Positions 14,573 to 20,560 of a stretch of 20,560 nt of DNA are shown in pieces; the first letter of the stretch is position 1, and every line of letters starts with the position of its first letter. A program made the position numbers and the translations under genes. This DNA is from an uncultured Candidatus Melainabacteria bacterium (GTDB taxonomy: Bacteria; Cyanobacteriota; Vampirovibrionia; Gastranaerophilales; Gastranaerophilaceae), in contig CAKVND010000041.1 of the NCBI GenBank assembly GCA_934777245.1, positions 1 to 20,560 on the forward strand, written 5' to 3'. The notes under the pieces were generated by a model. It was not told the DNA's origin and searched no databases. It saw only the letters and a list, made by a program, of their open reading frames with translations.

Positions 14573-15286
14573 TTATGAAGCTTCCCCAAACGGTGTCAGC
14601 TTATACCCAACATTTGTCACCGTATGTAAATATCGAGGATTTTTTGTATCAGGTTCGATTTTATTTCTTAATGCGCCAACGTGAACCCTTAACATCCTTA
14701 CATCTTCGTCGCTACTGTAACCCCAAACCTCTTCTAACAGTGTTGCAAGAGTTACAGGTTTATTGAAATGTTGCATTAAGCAATACAAAATTTCAAACTC
14801 CGTCGGTGTAAGTTTGATTTTCTTATTAAGAATAATTGTTTCTAATGTGTCAGGCAAAATTTCAATTTCGCCTGCTTCTAAGATTTCATTCGACATTATT
14901 GTTTCAACGGGTGGTTGATTTCTACGTAATAGTACACGAATTCTCAACAAAACTTCTTGAACGTCGAACGGTTTAACTAAATAATCATCCGCACCGCTAT
15001 CAAATCCACTCGTTTTATCATCAATCGTACCTTTTGCTGTCAACATCAAAATCGGTACATTGATTTTTGCTTGGCGAATGTTTTTGCAAACATCAAAACC
15101 ATTCATCTTAGGCATCATAACATCAAGTAAAATCAAATCGTATTTGTTATTTAAGGCTTTATTTAAACCTTCCATTCCATCGCAAGCCGTATCTACAAAA
15201 TACCCGCTTGAAGAAATGTCAAATTCTAATAAATCTCTGATTTCTGTATCATCATCAACAATTAGTATTCTTTTCTTTTCAACCAT
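14573..15286 (-). CDS. OmpR/PhoB-family response regulator
   Basis: 237 residues from ATG 15286. Receiver domain 1-120: acidic pocket D11-D13, phospho-accepting D55 (LLDVMMPKMNG), switch T83 and K105 (LVKPFD) are all intact. The DNA-binding winged helix spans about 143-232 (LTPTEFEILYCL ... RMLRVHVGALRNKIEP ... VGYKL). It should receive phosphate from the kinase encoded next on the same strand. ATG 15286 has GAGGT at a 10-base spacing; a TTG at 15292 in frame would sit too close to it. Confidence 0.95.
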   Translation of the reverse strand: MVEKKRILIVDDDTEIRDLLEFDISSSGYFVDTACDGMEGLNKALNNKYDLILLDVMMPKMNGFDVCKNIRQAKINVPILMLTAKGTIDDKTSGFDSGADDYLVKPFDVQEVLLRIRVLLRRNQPPVETIMSNEILEAGEIEILPDTLETIILNKKIKLTPTEFEILYCLMQHFNKPVTLATLLEEVWGYSSDEDVRMLRVHVGALRNKIEPDTKNPRYLHTVTNVGYKLTPFGEAS

Positions 15287-15312
15287 AAACAATATACCTC
15301 GTGTATATGTTT

Positions 15313-15341
15313 ATTCTAAAGTAAGAAACTAAACTTTGCAA
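15313..15341 (-). promoter_or_regulatory. Promoter for the two-component operon
   Basis: On the minus strand TTGCAA (15336-15341), a 17-base spacer and TAGAAT (15313-15318, 5/6). It lies between the helicase stop and the response-regulator start, so the regulator need not depend on read-through from the helicase. Confidence 0.6.
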
Positions 15342-15367
15342 GTTACTTTTAATTTATGACTCTAATA

Positions 15368-18300
15368 TTAATCAACAGAGAAAATTTCTTTAATATCATC
15401 CATTGTAAGTGATTTCGTAATATTTCTATCAATAGAAACTACGCTATCAACAAGGTCGCGTTTTCTGCCTTTAATTTTTTGGATTTTTTCTTCAACCGTA
15501 TTTTTTGTAATAAGTCTATAAACAAATACTTTCTTAGTTTGTCCAATACGGTAAGCTCTGTCTGTAGCTTGATCTTCAACAGCAGGGTTCCACCAAGGGT
15601 CATAATGGATTACATAATCCGCACCTGTTAAGTTCAAACCTGTACCACCGGCTTTCAAACTGATTAAGAAAATCGGTATATTCGGATTATTGTTAAAGTT
15701 TTCTACAGCTGCTTGACGATCTTTTGTCTTACCTGTTAAGTATTCGTAAGGAATTCCTGAACGTTCAAGCCAGCCTTTAATAATATCAAGCATATCGACA
15801 AATTGACTGAATAAAAGCACTCTGTGTTTTTCTTGAATAATTTGTTCCAACATGCCTTTTAAGTATTCAAACTTACCTGACTTCATCACACCTTTAACAT
15901 GTTCTTTATCATAAAGTTTAGGGTGACAACAGATTTGACGCAATCTAAGCAACGCTGAGAAAATTGACATACGGCTCTTTTCAAGACCGTTAAGTTCAAT
16001 ACTCTTAAACAATTCTTCTTTTGTACTGTCAAGTACATCCAAGTAAAAGTCGCGTTGTTCGTCCGTAAGTTCGCAATAAGCCATGTTTTCAACTTTATCA
16101 GGCAAATCTTTCGCAACATCTCGTTTCATACGACGTAAGATGAATGGGAAAATTTGAAGTTTAAGACGTTTTTCAACAGTCTTATCCTGTCTTTCCATAA
16201 TCGGTGTAACGTAGCGATAATTGAATTCTGCAACATTGAACAAGAAACCGGGCATCAAGAAGTCAAATACAGACCAAAGCTCTTCCAATTTGTTTTCAAT
16301 CGGAGTACCGGATAAGGCAAGCTTGTGATCAGATTGCAATTCTTTAACAGCTTGTGCAGTTTGAGAAATCGCGTTTTTAATATTTTGAGATTCATCCAAA
16401 ATAACGTATCTGAAATTAAATTTCTTTAATTTTGCAATATCACGTCTTACAAGCGCATAACTTGTAATTACAATATCGTATTCAGGAATATGCTTAAATA
16501 AAGTTTTACGTTCAGGCCCTGAAAGTTTTAAACAAGTCAAATCAGGTGTAAACTTCTGAATTTCAGCTTCCCAGTTAAATACAACTGTTGTTGGCGCAAT
16601 AACCAAAGTTGGTTGAGGCCCGTCAACTTCTTTAGCTTTTTGTAATAAACTCAAAGCTTGAAGCGTTTTACCTAACCCCATATCATCCGCAAGAATACCG
16701 TTTAAACCATATTGGTACAAAAACCATAACCAATGGAAACCTTTAACCTGATATTCACGAAATTCTGCGTTAACTCCACTAGGAATTTCAATTCCGTCAG
16801 AAGTTGTTGAGAAGGTTGAAATCTGTTCCCAGAAACCTTTAAACTTATCGCTCATTACAAGTTCAAAACCTTGGTTTTGAAGTTCTGTAATCAAACCTAC
16901 ACGATAAGTCTTAACCAAGAAGGTATTATCGCTGTTTCTATATGCGTCAAACGAGTTAAACGAGCGCATGATTTGATAAATATTTTGAGCCGGATATTCT
17001 ACAAAACCTAAACTGCGAACACGCGCATATTTTTCACCGCTCTGGATTGTTTCATAAATATCATCAAAGTTAATAATTTCTTCACCGACTTGACCATACA
17101 ATTGAATTTCCATACTATCCGCTGAATCTTCTGAAAAATCAATTTTTGCACACATTTTAAACGGCTCGGCAAGTAGTTTAAAGAAGCTCATATCATCGCG
17201 TTCTTCAAATACCCAACCTTCACCGGCTTGTTGTTTATAATAATTATAAAAATCAATCGCGGTTTCTTTTTCTAAAGCCAAATTATTTGTCTGCATTGGA
17301 ACAAATTTACAAGCAAGAAGCATATTATAGGCCATTTGCTCGTGTTCATAATCACGTTTTATCCAATAAACAAGACCTTCTTCATCTTTACTTTTTACAG
17401 AAAGATAAGGTGATTTGTCTTTACTTTTTGAATAAGGAACTCTCACACCTGAATAATCGAATTCCAATGAAGCTTTCAAAGATTGGTCATAGTCGATACC
17501 AAGCGTTACAACATTTACAGGCGGTTTATGTTCAAGTAACAATTTAGAAATATTTTCAGCAATTGTTACGTTCATAATTTCTTGAAGATGTGGAAGTTCT
17601 TCATAAACAAATTTACCGCCATCAGCTTCTTTTAAGTCTGTAAAAGTTGATTTAATTATACTTTGAGGAAGTTCATTCATCGCAATATTAATCGGGAAAA
17701 TAATATTTTCATATCTTCCCCACTTAATTTGACGTGAAAAATATTTAACTTCTTCAAACGGATAAAATTCATCTTTATCAGGACGAGTCCAAAATAGTTC
17801 CAGAACAATATTTGTTCCGCCATTTACGCTTGTAGTTGAAACATCTAAATTCAAATCCCAAACTTTATCAGTAAATTGAATTCTATCTTTTGTTTTCTCA
17901 TCCAAAACTTCATCAAGTTCTGCCATTAAAGGAAAAACCGGAGCAAATTTTGTAATCGGAATATCATACCAACCTGCTTTTTTATCTTGTTTTGCAATTT
18001 TCAAAAGCGTTTGGAATAAAGCCAATTCTGCTTTTTGAGAATTATTAAGTTCAAATGTCGGATCATTTTTTTGAACATCAATTAAAGCTCTTAAAATATT
18101 TTCTAAAGAACGTACAATTTTATTTGTTGCTCTATCTCGAACTAAAATTGAGAAAAAGTTTTGACGTCTTTTTGGATTAAAGTGGAAGATGTAGCTACCT
18201 TTTGGAGCTTCTTTTAATGTTGTATCAACATCTGATAAATCAGGTTCAACGCCGTATTTTTCATACATCCAATTATCATAAGCACGTGTTTCAATAGCTT

Positions 18301-18559
18301 TTAGACCAATTGCAACAGCATGTTTGCACCATTCTTCTTTTAGAGGGCAATTACATCTTGCTTCAACTTTGTTTTTCTTAAAGATTAAATCGGTAACATA
18401 AAAATCTTGATAGTTACCTTTTACTTTACCTTTGAAAAAGTTTTTTTCAGGGTAAGCTTCAAGAATCATATCTTTTTGGTAATACTCATAACCACGTCGC
18501 CAACTACCTGACGTCGCATTCTTTTTTAAAAAATTATAATCAAATTTAAATTCGCTCAT
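15368..18559 (-). CDS. SWIM zinc finger + SNF2-family helicase
   Basis: 1063 residues. A SWIM zinc finger at C69, C71, C78, H80 (CNCPLKEEWCKH) is followed by a long linker/accessory region (about 90-600). The SNF2 ATPase has Walker A in ADDMGLGKT (about 624-632), motif II DESQ (about 720), SGTPIENKLEELW (about 750), and the helicase-C domain with ISLKAGGTGLNL (about 965) and the motif VI region DRAYRIGQ (about 1000). This is the common bacterial SWIM-SNF2 architecture, a DNA-dependent ATPase likely to remodel protein-DNA or RNA polymerase complexes; the exact role is unknown. No methylase or nuclease lies nearby, so a defence role is not indicated. No close ribosome site is seen before ATG 18559. 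Confidence 0.92.
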   Translation of the reverse strand: MSEFKFDYNFLKKNATSGSWRRGYEYYQKDMILEAYPEKNFFKGKVKGNYQDFYVTDLIFKKNKVEARCNCPLKEEWCKHAVAIGLKAIETRAYDNWMYEKYGVEPDLSDVDTTLKEAPKGSYIFHFNPKRRQNFFSILVRDRATNKIVRSLENILRALIDVQKNDPTFELNNSQKAELALFQTLLKIAKQDKKAGWYDIPITKFAPVFPLMAELDEVLDEKTKDRIQFTDKVWDLNLDVSTTSVNGGTNIVLELFWTRPDKDEFYPFEEVKYFSRQIKWGRYENIIFPINIAMNELPQSIIKSTFTDLKEADGGKFVYEELPHLQEIMNVTIAENISKLLLEHKPPVNVVTLGIDYDQSLKASLEFDYSGVRVPYSKSKDKSPYLSVKSKDEEGLVYWIKRDYEHEQMAYNMLLACKFVPMQTNNLALEKETAIDFYNYYKQQAGEGWVFEERDDMSFFKLLAEPFKMCAKIDFSEDSADSMEIQLYGQVGEEIINFDDIYETIQSGEKYARVRSLGFVEYPAQNIYQIMRSFNSFDAYRNSDNTFLVKTYRVGLITELQNQGFELVMSDKFKGFWEQISTFSTTSDGIEIPSGVNAEFREYQVKGFHWLWFLYQYGLNGILADDMGLGKTLQALSLLQKAKEVDGPQPTLVIAPTTVVFNWEAEIQKFTPDLTCLKLSGPERKTLFKHIPEYDIVITSYALVRRDIAKLKKFNFRYVILDESQNIKNAISQTAQAVKELQSDHKLALSGTPIENKLEELWSVFDFLMPGFLFNVAEFNYRYVTPIMERQDKTVEKRLKLQIFPFILRRMKRDVAKDLPDKVENMAYCELTDEQRDFYLDVLDSTKEELFKSIELNGLEKSRMSIFSALLRLRQICCHPKLYDKEHVKGVMKSGKFEYLKGMLEQIIQEKHRVLLFSQFVDMLDIIKGWLERSGIPYEYLTGKTKDRQAAVENFNNNPNIPIFLISLKAGGTGLNLTGADYVIHYDPWWNPAVEDQATDRAYRIGQTKKVFVYRLITKNTVEEKIQKIKGRKRDLVDSVVSIDRNITKSLTMDDIKEIFSVD

Positions 18560-18600
18560 GAATGTGAGGTACTCATCCTTTTCGGGCTAAAAATACTAAA

Positions 18601-18650
18601 TAGTAAATAAAAAATTTACTACGAGGTTCCCAACCTCGGGGCTCCCAACC
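18601..18650. repeat. Hairpin pair upstream of the helicase gene
   Basis: TAGTAAAT/ATTTACTA (18601-18621) and CGAGGTT-CCC-AACCTCG (18622-18638) lie side by side, followed by a second GCTCCCAACCTT word. On the minus strand the GC-rich stem is followed nine bases later by TTTTTT, so it could act as a terminator or attenuator ahead of the helicase gene. Confidence 0.5.
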
Positions 18651-18781
18651 TTAATTTGATTATGGCATAGAATAAATAATTTTGCAATATTGCAAAATTA
18701 TTTTGTGAAAGGAATTATTTTTATCAAATTTATCTTTTGCTGTAGTGAATCGAGTTTTGTATCTATTTAAAAAAATTAAAA

Positions 18782-19060
18782 TGAACGTCTCCACGCCGCG
18801 AGCGTTTTTTAGCGAGCATAAAAGTGCAAGCTCTGCTTGCAACATCCATTTTGTCAACGCTCGTAAGAGCGTAGAAAACTATGGCGTGTTTTCTTTTTCT
18901 TTTGGTACTTTTCTTTCTCTTTACCTCGCAAATAAAGAGAAAGAAAAGTACATTGAATAAAGAATAAAAAACTTTTTTATATCAAAAATAATTCTTACTT
19001 TTTTCTTTTTTATTGCGAAATAAAAAGAAAAAAGTAAGCAAAAAAGAAAAATCACGCAAT
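18782..19060. repeat. Dispersed repeat, copy B (inverted relative to copy A)
   Basis: About 279 bases whose reverse complement follows the order of copy A at 6614-6937 block by block: GCGGCGT end, GCTCGCTAAAAAACGCTCGC, the GTTGACAAAATG block, the 6-4-6 hairpin (18857-18872), AAAAGAAAAAGAAAACACGC, and the CTTACTTTTTTCTTTTT hairpin (18994-19038, 17-bp perfect stem). It also holds a perfect 19-bp hairpin at 18905-18951. Short ORFs here are byproducts of the palindromes. Confidence 0.8.
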
Positions 19061-19310
19061 AGTTTTCTACAACCTTACGGTTGTGGTTCAAATGGATGTA
19101 GCGGATTTTCGGTAGGGCGATGTCGAGCGTAAGCGAGCAAGCCCGTAAGAGCAAATAACATGAAAATAACAAGAAAAATCCGTAAGGATTTGTTGTTATT
19201 GAAATGTTATGCTCGCCCGAATAATCCAAGACAGCGGGTAAACCCGCACTCTTACGCTCACTATCGTGGCTAATCGCCACACGTTCGCGGCGCGATGGGC
19301 GTTTAGTTTA
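19061..19310. repeat. Related palindromic module C
   Basis: It starts with TAGTTTTCTAC just past copy B and, on the plus strand, parallels the tail of the copy A/B family: a 6-4-6 hairpin ACAACC-TTAC-GGTTGT (19069-19084), then AAATGGATGTAGCGG. Further stems: AAATCC-GTAA-GGATTT (19176-19191, with outer AATAACAA/TTGTTATT), GCGGGTAAACCCGC (also in copy A) and GTGGC/GCCAC. It ends with TTCGCGGCGCGATGGGCGTTT, like the GCGGCGTAGAAGGCGTT end of copy A. Confidence 0.65.
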
Positions 19311-19550
19311 TATAAAAAATGATTAACTATTTTTTCAATTCATTAAAAACTTATTATAACTAATTGAAAGAGTAAAATTAAAAATTAATTCCTTATTTCT
19401 TTTAAAAGGATTTTTTTTTTCTAAAAGTTTTTCAAAACTTTTTATTATTATAATTATATTATTTAATTATATATATAAATTAATCATCTTCTTCTTCTGC
19501 TCGAATTATTTGTGCAAAACTATTTGAAATTCAATAATAATAAGCCTTTT
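19311..19550. other. Very AT-rich gene-free stretch
   Basis: Almost pure A/T with few G or C. One short palindrome, AAAAGTTTT/AAAACTTTT (19423-19442), and TA-rich runs at 19441-19485. No gene, RNA or consensus promoter could be supported. Confidence 0.5.
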
Positions 19551-19709
19551 TCATGTTCAAAACTATGTAGAAAACATGTAGAAAACTTAAAAGTTTTGAA
19601 CATTTTTCTACAATGATTTTAAAAAGTTTTTAAAACGATGTTCAAAACTAACAAAACATGTTCAAAACTTTCGACTTTTGAACATGTTTTCTACATAGTT
19701 TTGAACATG
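19551..19709. repeat. 159-bp element with 29-bp terminal inverted repeats and internal words
   Basis: Arms 19551-19579 and 19681-19709 are perfect inverted repeats. ATGTTCAAAACT occurs at 19553, 19637 and 19657 directly and at 19592-19603 and 19696-19707 inverted, with an inexact inverted copy at 19673. GTAGAAAAC occurs at 19567 and 19578 (11 bases apart) and inverted at 19685. It is embedded in the AT-rich gap before accD. Confidence 0.85.
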
Positions 19710-19938
19710 AGAAAATTTAGCGAAAATTTTAACATCTTTAAAATGCTATGATTTAATAAATATAAAAGTTTTAGCGATTTCAAGATAGAAAAAAGATAGA
19801 AAAGTTTTGTATTTTTTTATATAAAAAAATATAAATTTAATAGTGTTTAATTTATATTTTTTATTTTTAACTTTATTTAAAATAAAAAAATAAAAGTTGT
19901 GTTATTTTAATTTTTATTTCTTAAAAAATTTTTATAAC
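19710..19938. other. Very AT-rich gene-free stretch before accD
   Basis: Long A and T runs dominate (about 19800-19930), with scarcely any G or C. No ORF with coding character, no tRNA and no clear terminator is seen. It may simply be a decayed intergenic region or a bent, promoter-stimulating upstream region for accD. Confidence 0.4.
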
Positions 19939-19967
19939 TTCCCAAAAAAATATATTTGGTGTAAAAT
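19939..19967 (+). promoter_or_regulatory. Possible accD promoter
   Basis: TTCCCA (19939-19944, 4/6), a 17-base spacer and TAAAAT (19962-19967, 5/6), downstream of strong A/T tracts that could act as UP elements. The predicted leader is about 48 bases. Confidence 0.45.
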
Positions 19968-19990
19968 GTCTAAGTAAATCGTAATATTAG

Positions 19991-20012
19991 AAGGACAGTC
20001 TTTTTTTGACTG
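19991..20012 (+). promoter_or_regulatory. Ribosome site and hairpin in the accD leader
   Basis: AAGGA (19991-19995) is followed directly by CAGTC-(T)7-GACTG (19996-20012). Linear distance from AAGGA to ATG 20022 is 26 bases, too far for a normal ribosome site; if the 17-base hairpin folds, the effective gap is 9 bases. Confidence 0.45.
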
Positions 20013-20021
20013 AATGTGGAT

Positions 20022-20560
20022 ATGACAATACAAGAATGGTTCGATAAGCGAAAAGAAGCTCAAATCGAAAGACGAGCTAAAGACATGAAGGGGATTGATG
20101 TTGAAACTCCTGAACTTTGGACAAAATGTGTTCATTGTGATACTCAAATCCTAAAATCAGAATTAGAAGATAACATGATGGTATGTCCTCATTGTGATTA
20201 TCATTTTAGAATAAATGCAAAAACAAGAATAAATCAATTGTTCGATAAAGATTCTTTTGTTGAATTTTTTAAAAACGTTCAACCTTGCGACCCTTTAAAC
20301 TTTGTTGATACAGAATCTTATGCGGAACGTTTGAAAAAAGCGCACGCTAAAACAGGCTTAGACGAAGCTGTTATTACAGGTATCGGAACAATTGACGGTC
20401 ACAAAATTGCAGCTGCTGTTATGGACTTTGCTTATATGGGCGGTTCAATGGGTAGTGTTGTTGGCGAAAAAGTTACAAGAATTATGGAAAAAGCTCTTGA
20501 ACTTAAATTACCAATGCTTGCAATTACTTCATCAGGCGGTGCAAGAATGCAAGAAAGCGC
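20022..20560 (+). CDS. accD: Acetyl-CoA carboxylase carboxyltransferase subunit beta, 3'-truncated
   Basis: With AccA it transfers the carboxyl group from biotin to acetyl-CoA, giving malonyl-CoA for fatty acid synthesis. 179 codons are visible of a usual 280-300. The N-terminal zinc ribbon has C36, C39, C55 and C58 (CVHC ... CPHC), and the crotonase-fold part begins about residue 105, with AYMGGSMGSVVGEK and the oxyanion-type segment SSGGARMQE at the window end. ATG 20022 is the family start by alignment of the first residues (MTIQEWFDKR). A tiny overlapping reading frame ATG-TGG-ATA-TGA begins at 20014 and ends across the accD start. Confidence 0.96.
   Translation, partial: MTIQEWFDKRKEAQIERRAKDMKGIDVETPELWTKCVHCDTQILKSELEDNMMVCPHCDYHFRINAKTRINQLFDKDSFVEFFKNVQPCDPLNFVDTESYAERLKKAHAKTGLDEAVITGIGTIDGHKIAAAVMDFAYMGGSMGSVVGEKVTRIMEKALELKLPMLAITSSGGARMQES

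Noticed and set aside
14371..14766. Plus-strand open frame of 131 codons opposite the response regulator
   Set aside because: It crosses the 32-bp inverted repeats and the C-terminus of a clear response regulator on the other strand; it is a shadow frame.
15368..18559. Anti-phage defence helicase (DISARM- or Zorya-type)
   Set aside because: The SWIM-SNF2 architecture is a common housekeeping-like bacterial family, and no methylase, nuclease, PLD or Zor-type partner is next to it.
18660..18857. Minus-strand open frame of 65 codons
   Set aside because: It begins inside copy B and has no ribosome site or domain; most likely chance.
18921..19280. Minus-strand open frame of 119 codons in the repeat region
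   Set aside because: It runs across copy B and module C, which are palindromic repeats; the translation is a Phe/Leu/Lys-rich byproduct of poly-T/poly-A runs, with no ribosome site and no recognisable domain.
19551..19709. Replication origin with DnaA boxes
   Set aside because: Four TTTTCTACA/TGTAGAAAA words lie in an AT-rich tract, but they differ from the cyanobacterial-type TTTTCCACA box, and no dnaA, dnaN or gyrB gene is adjacent. Repeat-element structure explains them better.
19551..19709. CRISPR array
   Set aside because: Repeated 9-12-bp words occur in both orientations with irregular spacing; there are no 24-40-bp direct repeats with unique spacers and no cas genes.

Overview
The window is AT-rich (by eye about one third G+C) bacterial chromosome. 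It carries a flagellar cluster, an OmpR-type two-component pair, a MurT-type cell-wall ligase, YtxG/YtxH-like small membrane proteins and housekeeping genes for PEP carboxykinase and acetyl-CoA carboxylase beta. The intergenic spaces are unusually rich in dispersed palindromic repeats. My best guess is a Gastranaerophilales/Melainabacteria-type relative of the cyanobacteria. That rests on overall gene style and repeat content, not on a marker gene, so it is inference; a low-GC Firmicute or another phylum is not excluded.

Layout. Positions 1-1196 (minus) hold most of pckA, cut by the window edge. Positions 1380-2456 (plus) encode an unrecognised protein with a degenerate HNH-nuclease-like signature behind a good sigma-70-type promoter. 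Positions 2553-5062 (plus) are an overlapping fliJ - fliK-like - hook/rod protein operon, closed by a strong hairpin terminator. A PilZ protein (minus, 5127-5750) and a HAD phosphatase (plus, 5835-6521) diverge from one short promoter region. Positions 6522-7362 hold no credible gene and are filled with repeats. Then come an XRE regulator (7363-7683, plus), which overlaps tail-to-tail with an MMPL/RND exporter (7648-9645, minus), with murT directly upstream of the exporter (9655-10986, minus). Divergent from murT runs a plus-strand set of four small proteins (11031-12628): TM protein, YtxH, YtxG/DUF948-like and a second YtxH. Opposite them on the minus strand lie a sensor kinase (12712-14379) and its response regulator (14573-15286), then a large SWIM-SNF2 helicase (15368-18559). 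A 1.46-kb repeat-filled, very AT-rich gap (18560-20021) precedes the start of accD.

How the parts relate. The flagellar genes next to a PilZ protein suggest c-di-GMP control of motility. MurT, the exporter and the YtxG/H cluster are envelope functions. The response regulator has its own promoter, with the kinase downstream across a 151-bp repeat element.

The most unusual signal is non-coding. (i) A roughly 280-325-bp repeat occurs in opposite orientation at 6614-6937 and 18782-19060 and brackets the central gene block. (ii) Three elements of 139-159 bp (11757-11895, 14422-14572, 19551-19709) share one architecture, long terminal inverted repeats built from short repeated words, but unrelated sequence. 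(iii) Four 6-4-6 stem-loops have GUAA loops on one strand. (iv) A roughly 60-bp element is shared between a terminator and the interior of one inverted-repeat element. No rRNA, tRNA or CRISPR array was seen.
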